Notes under the pieces: model-generated
The model's database searches: none
The model's input: only the letters and a program-made list of their open reading frames with translations
Told to the model about the DNA's origin: nothing
Part shown: in pieces, positions 12,579 through 23,845 of the stretch
Position numbering within the stretch: the stretch's first letter is position 1
How the letters are laid out: the number at the start of each line of letters is the position of its first letter
NCBI RefSeq assembly: GCF_000189635.1
Contig: NW_002476218.1
Location: 434,001-498,000, forward strand
Length of the DNA stretch: 64,000 bases
Direction of reading: 5' to 3'
DNA from: Tetrahymena thermophila SB210
Lineage: Eukaryota; Ciliophora; Oligohymenophorea; Hymenostomatida; Tetrahymenidae
Program-made: the position numbers and the translations under genes

Positions 12579-13853
12579 ATGGAATTTTAGTCAGATTCTG
12601 AATCGGTTGCTTCAGTACAACCGCCAGTAATAGAAAAAAAGAATAGTTTAGGAAAAACTTTTAGATTTATAGAAAAAATCGATGCAGGCTCCTTCGGAGA
12701 GATATATCACGCAAAAGATTTAGATACAGATACAAATGTTGCAATTAAATTAGAAAAAACTGATTCAAAATAAAAACTACTTTGCTATGAAGCTAAAATA
12801 TTATAATTTTTAAATAATCACAAAAATTGCATAGGATACCCAAAAGTTTATTATTGCTCAACAGAAGAGCCTTATAATGTCATGGTAACTGAATTATTAG
12901 GTCCTTCATTAGAAGATTTATTTAATATTTGCGGAAGAAAATTTTCAGCAAAATCTGTAGCCCTAATTGGATTGTAGCTTATTGAAAGGTTAGAGTTTTT
13001 ACATAAATGTTACTACATTCACAGAGATATTAAGCCAGATAATATTTGCATAGGATTGGGAAAAAATAGCAAAACTTTATATCTTATTGACTTTGCTTTT
13101 TCCAAAAGATTCATTTAAAAAGACGGTTCACACATCCCTTTCTAAGAAGGAAAATTTTTCACTGGAACTGCACGTTATGCATCAGTAAATATAAATTTAT
13201 ATTTAATAAAAAGCAAAAGAAAAAAAACTATAATAAAAGTGTAAAGAGAAAAATATTACAAAATATATTAAAAACAAAAAGAATAATATTTTAAAAGCTC
13301 TTATAAAAAATAAATTCAAGATTTAAATAAAAAAATATAGAATTATATTATAATAAATACTGAAAAACTAAATCAAAATAATTAGAAATATTTAATTTAA
13401 GATTAAAAAATTTAATCAAAAAGCAATAATTTTTTTAAGTTAAAAATAAAATTATTTAAATGAGTTGATTTAATTATTTTATTTTATAAATTTTAGATCA
13501 ATGCATAAAAGTATTTTGAGCAGAGTAGGAGAGATGATCTAATTTCATTGGGCTATTCTTTGGTATATTTAATGAGGGGTAGATTACCATGGCAAGACTA
13601 TAAAGTTTTGCAAAAGAAAGAAAAATATGAAAAAATATTAGAAAAGAAATAAAACTTAAATTTAGAATAGCTATGTGCTAAGCTTCCTGAAGAGTTATTT
13701 GAATATATGAAATATTGTACATCACTTGAATTTGAATAAAAGCCTGATTATATTTACATAAAAAATCTATTTAGTGAAATGGTTAAAAAGTATAATTTAG
13801 ATAAAAATGAAGATTTTGATTGGAATATTGTTGCATAAGAAGTAGAATATTGA
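12579..13853 (+). CDS. casein kinase 1 family protein kinase with DFA in place of DFG
   Basis: Two exons, 12579-13184 and 13497-13853, phase 0 at the GT..AG intron; 320 residues. The kinase domain begins near residue 28. It has a glycine loop [10 protein letters not shown] (residues 34-43), the ATP-binding Lys57 in VAIKLE, the catalytic loop HRDIKPDN (148-155, Asp150) and a CK1-style GTARYAS segment at the end of exon 1. CK1 kinases phosphorylate Ser/Thr in many signalling and trafficking pathways. The metal-binding motif reads LIDFAFSK, so DFG is DFA at residues 171-173; the Asp is kept. The protein stops soon after the kinase domain, with no long tail. Family membership is secure; full catalytic activity is not certain. 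Confidence 0.93.
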
Positions 13854-14831
13854 TTCAATCATTTACTTATTTTGTAAAATATTTATATTTATTTATAGTA
13901 AATTAATAAATAGACTTCTATTTTTATCACTCTAATAAAAAATATTAATAATTAGTTTTTCAAAATATTTAATGCTAAATTTATTTTTTAAGGATTAGTT
14001 ATTAACAATGTAATTTTTATATTTTTAAATTTAAATAAAAAATTATCAATTTATGGATAGAGAGAGAGTAAAATGCATTTGATGTGCTGTAAAAAATGTT
14101 AAATAAATATTTGTTTGTTCATTTACGGAAATCTGTTTAAATATATTTATTTGGTTCTCTCAAAAAAATTATAAATCAACTCATTTAATTTTAAATTTAT
14201 GTTTTTAAAATTAATTTATTTTTTATCTGATAAATAAATCAGTTAATTCTTTAAATTAAGAACAAATTGTATGTATATTGGCTTATTTAATAGTCTCGGT
14301 ATGCTATAATATCCTTTTTAAATGTTTATTCAGATAAATTTATAAAAAAAAAAGCAAAAATATAATTTTTGAAGGATTTAATTAGTTATTAAGCAAAAGA
14401 TAAGATAAAATAGAAAATTAAAATGCAATAAGAAATCTATACAAAGATACTATGTTAATTAATATTAAAACCTATTTCCACTTGTTGGTAGAATTTAAGT
14501 TATTATTTTGTTGTTGTTATTATTGTTGTTGTAAATTTATTTATTTAAAATTGCAGAGTTTGTAACTTTTGAGAGCTAGATTTTTTTGATATTATTAAAA
14601 AAATGAAAAATGGTCATAATGCCTAATTAATTACAAAGATCTGCTGACAATTTAACATTTATTAATGCTATATTGATTGATTGATTGAATTCCTACTTTC
14701 ATTTATTATTTTTTTATAGAATTATTTTAAAATTGATGATAGTTTGTTTTGATTATAGTAAAGAGAAATTAATTATATTAGCCAAAAGTACAGTGAATGA
14801 ATATAAGTAAGGATTTATTAATTTGTGTTTT
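13854..14831. other. intergenic stretch between convergent genes
   Basis: Spacer between the 3' ends of the kinase (plus) and NSA2 (minus) genes. It has a short TTG-type run near 14508-14533 and nothing else recognised. Both 3' UTRs should lie here. Confidence 0.5.
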
Positions 14832-15611
14832 TCAAACCAAGAGTACTGCATTAATGCAACCATCGTTTTCAGGGTTGTTAAGTACTTGAGCATACTTAGA
14901 CCAAATAACTTTACCAGTTTGAGTAACAAGACCTAATTCAGAAACATTTACTTCTAAAATAGTACCTTTAGTAATAACACCTAAATTTGTATATAAAGCA
15001 CTTTGAGGATTCTTCTTAACTCCAAGAATTTCAAGGGGAATAGTGGTTTTTAATTCAGGGTGAGTAACATTAGCTTTCTTGAAACGGAGACCTGTAGGAC
15101 GAATGTAACGTTCGTACTTAGGTGCTTTACGAGTAAAACTGTCTCCGACAAAAGTAACTTTATTGATTTTACGCTTCCATGCTAATTTCTTTCTTTTACC
15201 TGATTTCATAACCTAGAACATTTCTGCTTCGGTCATGGCTTTAACCTTTTGGAGAGGAACTTACCATTTACCAGCCTTTTCTTTTCTCTTTTGCTTTATC
15301 ATATTAGAAAGAACTTTAGAGTTATCTGTTTTTTCTCTGTCGAGAAGATAAGTAGGGACAGCACCTTCCTTAACTTAGTCGGTCTTGACTTCGACGTCCT
15401 TTTCTTCGTGAGCCTTAATAAGCTTTTTCATTCTAATCTTCTCTTTGAAACGTTCCTTGTTGAAAAGCTTGGCCTTGAGACCCTTCAAAGTTTGAGCCTT
15501 CTTGGAGATCACTTTGTGTTCTCTGGACTCTTTCTTTCTTCTCTTTTCGGCAGCATCTAAACGCTCACCGAAACGCTTTTTATGAAGCTCAATATACTCG
15601 TTTTGAGGCAT
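14832..15611 (-). CDS. NSA2: ribosome biogenesis protein NSA2
   Basis: Single uninterrupted frame of 260 codons when TAA/TAG are read as Gln; 259 residues, essentially the length of human NSA2. It starts [20 protein letters not shown], a near-perfect family start. Later blocks include [40 protein letters not shown] and the ending [20 protein letters not shown] before LLV and TGA. NSA2 is a nucleolar/nuclear factor of pre-60S particles needed for 27S pre-rRNA processing; its C-terminal half is related to ribosomal protein eS8. The N-terminal half is strongly basic and probably helical. With the standard code it looks like two separate short frames. The codon bias suggests good expression. TSR2 follows upstream on the same strand. 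Confidence 0.97.
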
Positions 15612-16335
15612 TTATTAGTGAAATAAGATCCACTCTTTATTTAATAATTTTATTGATAAAATATACTAATTATAATCAATTAGTGATTTATGCTTAGCTT
15701 TGTTTAATTTATTTCCTTTCTATTATTAATTAGACCTCTCTTAGCTAATAATTTACCCTCCTCAGCTTTAATTAATCACAATCATTTTTGTTAAAATACG
15801 GTCAAATCAATCATTTAATTCTTTAATTTTAACTTAACAAATTTATGACATTTTGAGCAAATAGTAGGAGTTTCTAATTAATTTCATATACACTTTCATT
15901 CATTTATTAATTAATTGTTTTTAATTTTGCATTCTACTTTATCAAAAAGATTAAATTTTTTCATATTTTCTATCTGTTTGTCTTCTGATGTATTTATTTA
16001 TTTTGTTTAAAATTCTTTCAATTATTTTTCCTAAAGCTAAACAAGCTGGGAAAATGCAAATTAAATAGCTTTGAAATTTGAAATATATTAAATAAAAAAT
16101 AATTTTAAAAATTTTGTTGTATTGATTAAAAGAGACTTATTATTAATTAATTAATTATTTAGGCAAGAATAGAATATTTATTTACATTAGATAAAATATA
16201 AGACATATTTTGAATTTTTACATAGTTTTATAATTTGTGATATTATATTATTATTAATAAATTAGTTTGCAATTATTCTAAATAGTTAAAGATTTAAGAT
16301 ATTAAAAGTGCAATGAATTATTATAATTATATCTT
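15612..16335. other. intergenic stretch upstream of NSA2
   Basis: Contains the presumed NSA2 promoter and the TSR2 3' UTR. AT-rich, with no repeat or coding signal recognised. Confidence 0.5.
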
Positions 16336-17095
16336 TCACTTTTTCTTTTTGCTGCTTACAACTGAGAATCCATCTTCTTCCATAATTTGTTTCTTTTTTT
16401 CTTCTTCTGCCTTTTCTTCAGCAATTTTTTATAATTCCTCTTCAGTGAGCTCTTCTTCTACTTTATCATTTGGTCCAATAACACTTGAATCTTCCCAATC
16501 TTCTCCTTCTTCATCACTGTCATCATCATCCTTGTTGCCACATTAACCATTTACTTTAACATTCTTCATCAAAGCTCCCATTTTTTTAACCTCTTCATAT
16601 AATGTGTATTTTCCATCTTCCAATTCATTAAATAAGGAGAGAATAGCTTTTGTCATCTTTAAAATTTGTTATTGTAAAAAATATATATACATTTTTATTT
16701 AAATCCAATTACTTCTTTTTCAGAATTATCTTCAATTAATGTATAAAATCTGTATTCGATTTCCTTAAGTAACCAATCTTCTAAATCTTCAGGCTTACAA
16801 TCATATTCTAAATAAAGAAATTTTTATTATTTTTAAACTAATTATGTTAAATTTAATTACTTATTATGTATTAGAATAAATCCTCAATAAAATCTTGAAC
16901 AACTTAAGACTCAGATTTGAATTCAGAGTCCAAATTTAATTACTTAGCTTCAGGGTCATCTCTAATTCTTTCTTCATTTTAACCAACCCATCCATTCTAT
17001 ACTATCAATTTAATAACAGGCCAATTCAAGACTATAATAGTCAAGCCTTCCTTAAATCTTCTATCAACTTCTTCGTATTAATTTTTTGAATCCAT
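16336..17095 (-). CDS. TSR2: pre-rRNA processing protein TSR2 (eS26 chaperone)
   Basis: Three exons, 16861-17095, 16713-16807 and 16336-16656, with GT..AG introns and consistent phases; 216 residues. The N-terminal domain has the TSR2 pattern, VLNWPVIKLIVQNGWVGQNE, followed by an acidic helical stretch (VVQDFIEDLFQYI, then CKPEDLEDWLLKEIEYRFYT) and LIEDNSEKE. The centre is very acidic (DDDDSDEEGEDWEDSS) and the end is DGFSVVSSKKKK, matching the family's DGW-x-V-x-(R/K)KK ending. TSR2 releases ribosomal protein eS26 from its importin and delivers it to pre-40S particles. The family's WGG motif reads WVG here. Exon 3 begins with an ATG codon at the splice site, but the frame clearly continues from exon 2. 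Confidence 0.92.
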
Positions 17096-18253
17096 TTTGC
17101 TAAGGAAATTTTTATACTTTGTTTAATTTAATGTATTTCTGCTTATTGTAATAATTTATTTTAACCAATTGAAATTAACTTAGTAAATTTTAAAAACATA
17201 AATATTTAATTGTTTTATGAGACTCAAATTAAATGTCCATATAACAAAATTATTAAATTAATTAAACTATTATTTTGCAATTAATTATTTATTTTTCCAT
17301 TTAAAAAATATATTTTGTTTGAAATTAATTTCAAGTATTTACATTTCACTAAAAATATTTTTTTATTGGTTGTTTATTTTAAAAAATAATTGATCTTATA
17401 AAATATACTCTTAACTCATAGCAAATATTTATATTAACTTATGCTATTAAAATAAAAAGGATATTTATAAATATAATTCTAACAAATTTAACTATTAATA
17501 TTGTAAATTATTAATTTTCCTTTTAAAAAGTGTAAAATTTAATAATTTATTTCTACAATTTATCAAAATAGTTTTTTTTGCCTGTATATTTATAAATTGT
17601 TTTATAATAAAATGTATTCAAAATTCTCAGCTTAGCTAATAAATTGTTATTACCATTTATTGCTTTCATACAAAATATATTTATCAAAATCTATCTAAAA
17701 ATTTAAACTATTATCTTGAAAATAATTAATTTTCCTTTTAAAAAGTGTGTTTTTTGTTAACACATTTCTACATTTTCCAAAAATAATATTTTAGAGTTTG
17801 TTTATTTCATTTAATAATTTGTCATATAAAATAAAAACAAAATTCTAAACACTTAGAATAAATAAATATTAATTTTTATCTTTTATATAAAAAATGTATT
17901 GATTTTTTTCATTCTAAAAAATAATTTAAAAAAATATTATTTTACAAATAATGAATTTTCTTTTTAAAAAGTATAAAATTTTTAATTAATTTCTTACTAC
18001 AGTTTACCAAAAATAATGTTTTAAAATATATACAAAGATTTCTAAACACAAATAATTTGTAAATAAATACTAACTTTTATTGCTTAATAAAAAAAATTTA
18101 TTTATTCAAAATTTTTCATTTTAATTAAAAAATGTTTATGTGAAAATCTAAATTTTTAAATAACGCATCTCGTATTTAATTAAATAGATAAAATATTTTA
18201 ATAAAGAGTCAAGTAATTTAGTTAGTTAGTTCACTAATTTACCTTTCTTTTTT
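17096..18253. other. intergenic region dominated by a tandem repeat
   Basis: Lies between the TSR2 start and the 3' end of the Asn/Ser/Gln-rich gene. Most of it is the four-copy tandem repeat listed separately. No coding frame was seen. Confidence 0.6.
17293..18130. repeat. four-copy degenerate tandem repeat, unit about 220 bp
   Basis: An anchor near TTTTCC(T)TTTTAAAAAGTGT recurs at 17293, 17515, 17730 and 17956, giving periods of 222, 215 and 226 bp. Other shared blocks keep their order inside the units: a TTTCTACA..TTNCCAAAAATA-like segment, then AAAATTCTAAACAC-like and AATATTAACTTTTATTGCTT-like segments. Copies 2-4 are closer to each other than to copy 1. No terminal inverted repeat or coding frame was seen. 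It is probably an old local amplification of AT-rich DNA. Confidence 0.65.
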
Positions 18254-21200
18254 TCATTTTTAATAAAATCTATTAGCAGATGTTGTTTGAGATGAATGAG
18301 GAGAGTATTTGGGACTTATATTAGAACTTAGCAAGCCTTAGTTCTTGGAAATTAGTTTATTATATCCTGTACGATCGGAATTTTATCTGTCAGATTAAAG
18401 CATTTAGGAAGACTTAGGAGTAACTAAGCTTGTTAAATTTAACTTAAAATTATATTTATTAACCCCAGAAACGCCACCACCACCACAACTTTATTACCTC
18501 TTATGGTTGAGATTGAATTATTCTTTATTTGTGGTAGAGGTTGGAGGTTATACACTTGTTATTTTTTTATTTATGGGGCTATTGTTGTTAAAATAACAAT
18601 TGTAAATATTCAAATCTTTTTGATATGAAGATGTAGGAGGAATGATATTGGTGCTTTGAGGAATGCTGCTTTAGTTAAAATTTGTGCTATTTATATTTCC
18701 TTTATTATTATTACTACTGTTTATCTTTGAGAATCTATTTGGTGATGATTGTGTGTTAACGTTTGAAGCTACTCCAGTAGATCCTAAATGAGAGGTATTT
18801 GCATTTTGGTTGTAGATGTATTAATTACTTAACGAAGTATCTTTTTCATACAGTCTAGAAGTTTAAGGCTACTACTAATGCTTTAAATAATTATTAGCCA
18901 ACTGATTTGTTTGAAGTGGGTCTTTTTTTTCATAACTCTAATTGTAATTTTAATTGCTTAAATTCTATTTTTTCTAATAAGGTATCATGAATTGCTAAGT
19001 AGAAATATTGCTTTATTAAGGGATTGGCTACTATTATTGCTGCTAATAGCTCTATTTGTTTTAATAACTCTAATTTTATTAAGAATATTAATTGTTTATA
19101 GAACTCTTTTTTGGGGTTTTGTACTGTTAAATAATTTATTTAATGTATTCATCAGTAATCTTTTCATTCTAGGTAGAGCTTATAGGAGTTGTCAGCTTTG
19201 ACGTTTTACTTTAATAATCTACTTTACTTTCTTGGATTTTATTTGAAACATTTGTATTCTCTTTTTTCAGAATGTTGTTATTGACTGTTTGAGAATGAGT
19301 AGAAGAAGGAAAATTTAAGTACATTTCATCTCTTTGTCTACTTGTCAAAGCATCTTTTTATGGACTTATCTAAGTAGAGTGACCTATAAACTCTAAATCC
19401 AAAACCTTTCCATTGCGTTGAGTTGATTAATTGTTTCTCGAAGTATTTGAAGAGTATTTCTACTTTAAATATTGCTCACCATTGCTGTTATCTTATAGCT
19501 TTTTTAAATCCAACTAGTGGACAATATTATTTTAGTTTGAATTTAGAGTCGAAGGATGAAGATTATTTTAGGTTTGAGGCTTATTCTGATTAATTGTACT
19601 TTGAGTGGAATTATATTACTAAGCTAAAGAACTATATTTTGGTTATTACAATTAGGTATCATATTTTCTAGAAGTTAAAGACCCATCTTATGCGTAGCTA
19701 GAATATTATAAGTAATTGTTAGCTATAGCTGTCATACCAGTTGTATTGTTTAAATTGCTTAAAGTGTTATTATTAACACTACTATTATTGATGATGTTTG
19801 CATTCGTGTTTATTAAAGCAGAAAATTACTCTTTTAAAGATTTAAACTCTTCTAACTTTTTAGCACTGTCTTTTTTGAAATTTGTTTATCCCGTGTCATT
19901 GAAGGAAACAACATTTAAGTCGTTTTTTAAAGATTTTGTATTTCCTTTAGAACCTTATGTTATAATTTGTTTATAGCCACCACTATAATTTGGATTCTAA
20001 CTTGCATAAGCCTAGTTTTATGTTAAACTAATTGGTTCCTTTTTAGTTATATAATTTGTTGATTCACTGTTAATGAAGTTATCATCTGAGTGAGGAACAA
20101 AATTTTTTCTATAATCAAAATCAGCGCTAGATTATTCATCACTATCCTACTCTGCTTCCTAGTTTAAAAGATTTATTTATTTTTGAATAGCAGGTGAATA
20201 TCCTTAAAAATCCTCAAAATGTTATTAATTTTATTTTTACAATGAATTATCATCCTCTTATTGAAGTTCAACAGTACTTTCGTGATCTTCAGCAGCTAAA
20301 ATCTAGTTTTATGATTAGCTGCTTGATTGTAAATCATAATTCTACTCATTTTTATGTTCTTACTTATTTGTTGGATTAGATTCGTTATCCACAATAAAGG
20401 CTGAGGATATTGAAGAAGTTACTGAACTCTAAACAGATTCCTAAGTTTTTAATTTTATTTCTTCCTAATTTTTATTTTCTTTACTTTTACTTTTTGAGCT
20501 GAATAATTATTTAGTTATTTCTTTCATTTATTTATTTTTTTATTCGAAAATTTCATTCTATTTTTGATGCTTTTAGAAAACATTTTTTATTTTATCAATA
20601 AATTTGCTTTTTGTTTGTTCAATTTTGTCTTGGAAATTACTTAACTGCTATTCATTTATTAATTCAGGAGCTCTCTAAGGTTCAGGAGATTTCAGATTAA
20701 GAGTTTCACTATTCAAAATATTTTGCTTAATAAATGTATTTTAATTATTACTCTTGCCTTAAGCAGTTCCAGATGAAATGTCGTTTTATTTAAAATTGCT
20801 TCCTTATAAAGACATCTGTTCTTCCAAATAAGCAGTTCCGTAAGTAGGGTTTTAGTTACTTTAATAAATAGGAGAGATACTCCTTTCCCCGCTTACTCTG
20901 GTATTGCTAGCAGCTGATACCATTAATTAAGTTTATTACTGCAAAGATTAATCGTAAGGGACAGTATCACAACTTATAAAATCTTTTTAATCTATAGGAG
21001 ATTTTTGAATATTTTCTGTACTTTATTTTAGCGCTTTTATGACTTGATGTATATTTTAATTAGTTTAGAATGACTAAGTGTTATTCATTTTTTCTTCCAA
21101 TAGTAAATCATACAGCTCTTTCATTTATGTTTACATCATATCTACTCTCTTTTTAAGACTCTTATTTTCTTTCATTAATCTATGCTAAGCTATTTTTACC

Positions 21201-22000
21201 AATTCAATATCAGTAGCAATTATTTTTTTTGAATTATTCCCATTTTGATGATTATTTTTCTCACTTATTAGGTTATTTTGCTTAGATCCACTGCTATTTG
21301 CATGACCACTTAAATTTTAATTTTTATCGTGAGCTGATCTACTACTTTATGCTCTTTTTCTATTTCAAAAAGTTTTTTTATAAAAATGTAAAAAGACCAT
21401 ATAAAATATATTAAAACGAATATTTTGAACTAAATAAATCATTCATTAATTTACAATAATTGATATCTTACGAATGACTATAATTTTGAAAGTAGCTTAA
21501 CATATATGGATTGCTATTTTATAGCTTTGGATTTAATACTGTAGATTATTTTAACAAAAATTTACGTTGCTGAAGTTTCACGAGAAGTTTAATAGATATT
21601 ACTATTAATCTAAAAAGATTACTGCATTTAGTTTTTTTAATACTAGACTTACTGCTTAAGAAATATGTTTTCTTCTTTAAGTTTTTGCATTTCCTAAGAA
21701 TTTTGCCTATATTTATGCTATTATTCGAATTTATGCCTAATTTTATCAAGCTTTTATCTCAGCTTATCGATCTCTATTTTATATGTCTCCTCACGTATTT
21801 TACATTTCGCTCTTAACTCTTCAAGCTTAGCTCTATCTTCGCTTATTTCTCTTCTCTAACATTATATTTAATAAAAAGTTGAATTGAATACTTAGAAAAT
21901 ATAAAATATGATGCTGATAAAAATGTGATAATATTAAAAAACATAATTTGACATCAAATAAAAAGAAAACCTATGAATTGGATCTAGGAGTACCAAACAT
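18254..22000 (-). CDS. large Asn/Ser/Gln-rich protein with N-terminal coiled coil
   Basis: Three exons, 21971-22000, 21566-21855 and 18254-21359, with GT..AG introns and matching phases; 1,141 residues. It was not recognised as a known family. Residues about 11-85 are charged heptad-like sequence (DRAKLEELRAKCKIREETYK, then IEIDKLRQKLDKIRHKFEQ), a probable coiled coil. A second helical stretch follows near residues 150-190 (LVKIAQHRLMKENKSLKKRV). The remaining roughly 900 residues, in one 3.1-kb exon with no TGA, are low-complexity Asn/Ser/Gln/Lys/Thr, with a short CGGGG run near the C-terminus. There is no signal peptide or membrane segment. The start MFGTPRSNSQ is the first ATG after an in-frame TGA; a further upstream exon cannot be excluded. 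A scaffold or condensate-forming role is only a guess from composition. Confidence 0.8.
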
Positions 22001-23130
22001 TATAAATACTTCGTTTAAAAGTCTATCTCCTTTACCTTCTTTATACTAATATTACTTGCTAATTGCTATTTAGTTATAGTTTCACAAAAAAAATGACTCT
22101 CTTATTACCTTTAATTATTTTAAATAATAATGAAACAAATTAAAGTATCTGTTGATAGTTAAGAAATCTCTTTAATTTATTTGATTAAGATCTTATTAAG
22201 TTAATAAATTATTTCAATTAGTTCTTTATCATCTATAAAGCTATTTCATGCAGAATTAGATACAAATACTAACTTTGAAAAATTGTTCATTTTTTATGAA
22301 TTTAACGATACAAAAGCAAAATAAAGTCAAATTATATTTGCATTCTGAAATATCTATAGAAAATTACGCATATAATTTTTAAACCATTAAAATTTGAATA
22401 AAATTAATTTTATTTCTATAACAAATAATAATTAATTCTTAAAAAAATACTTATAAGAATATCATTTTAAATTTATTTTATGAATTAATTTCTTTTATTT
22501 TATTTAATTTCTTACGAATAAAATCTTAATTTAAATTAAATTTTGTAATAATATGTATCAAATAATAATTGATTTTAAATTAAGTTAATATTCATCATAA
22601 AAATTATCATTTTTTACTAATAATTAAAATCATAATTAAAAAATAATATTAAAATTTTTATAAAATTAATAAGTATTAAAAATTAATTGGATTATTAGCT
22701 AAAATATTTTTAAGTTTTGATAATTAAAAAAAGTATTTTTAAAACAAACTGTTATCATTTTATAATTTTTTTAAAATATCCCTTTTAGATCTTTTTAAAA
22801 TTTTTATTAATTGTTTTAAAAGACTTTCAAACAACATAATTTCTAAAAATTTAAATAATAATTTTTTTAAATAAATAATTTTAATAATTTATCTCAAAAA
22901 TTATTAATTAATTTTGATAAAAATTTAAGTTATTTTCAGTTATATTTAACACATCCTGAAAATAAAAAATGAAGAATTTCTGCTATCTTTTTCTATGGTT
23001 ATTTTTAAATTTTATAAGCTTATCTAAAACAAAAATAAATTTGATTTTGCTAAATTAAAGTTATAAAATAGATTTCTCATTTAATAATAAAATAAGAATT
23101 TTGCTTTTTAATCTAATAATGTTTAATATG

Positions 23131-23335
23131 TTTTTTAATTCTGAGTTACTAAGAATTATGGATGGTTTTTTTAATTCTAAGTTAATAGTTACTCAAGATA
23201 GTGAAAGATTCTAGTAAAATAATAAATAAGTCTAGTATTAAATGTAAAGTTTTTTTTTTGAATTAAAGATGATGATCTATTTTATCGCATGATAAATTTA
23301 AATAATTTTTATTGTATAAAAATAAATAATTATAA
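23131..23335. repeat. direct duplication, copy 1 (about 200 bp)
   Basis: Shares an ordered series of blocks with copy 2 at 23632-23845, about 500 bp away in the same orientation. The blocks are AGTTACTAAGAATTA, then ATAGTTACTCAA, then AAAATAATAAATNAGTC, and finally GATAAATTTAAATAAT near the end. The identity is interrupted by small changes throughout, so the duplication is old. Confidence 0.5.
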
Positions 23336-23631
23336 ATTAATAGTGTTATATTAAATATTTTCTAATTTAATAACAAAAACATAATTAATATACAATTTAA
23401 TGTGATTTAATTGAAATTAATTGTATGTTTTCTTTCAAAAGTAAAAATAATAAAACTTAAAAACAGGTTTAATTATGAAAACTAAAAAAAACCTCATTAC
23501 TAATCAAAAAAATTTTGCTTAAATTGGTGAATATCTTCTATCTGTTAGTAAACTTTGTAAGAATAACATTTATCCACTTAAACTTGAAGAAGAATAATTT
23601 TATAATCTTAATAACTGTTGAAAAATCTGTT

Positions 23632-23845
23632 AATTTTAAATCTAAGTTGCTAAGAATTAACTGATTTTTGTAAATAACTAGTTTGATAGTTACTCAAACT
23701 ATTGTAAGATATGAATTAAAATAATAAATTAGTCATTAATAAATGAAAAATTTTAATTTTAGTTAAAAGTAATGATTTGTTTTTAAAAAAATTATTGTGT
23801 GATAAATTTAAATAATATTTTTATGAATAGAAAAATATAATTATT
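23632..23845. repeat. direct duplication, copy 2 (about 210 bp)
   Basis: Second copy of the unit at 23131-23335, same orientation, with the same block order: AGTTGCTAAGAATTA, ATAGTTACTCAA, AAAATAATAAATTAGTC, GTGATAAATTTAAATAAT. No coding potential or terminal inverted repeats were seen. Confidence 0.5.

Noticed and set aside
16975-16995. AACCAACCC resembling the Tetrahymena chromosome breakage sequence
   Set aside because: It lacks the rest of the 15-bp consensus and lies in TSR2 coding sequence (the NGWVGQN region).
19716-19976. Hydrophobic plus-strand frame resembling a membrane protein
   Set aside because: Antisense of Asn-rich codons (AAT/AAC read backwards give Ile/Val/Leu); the coding strand is minus.
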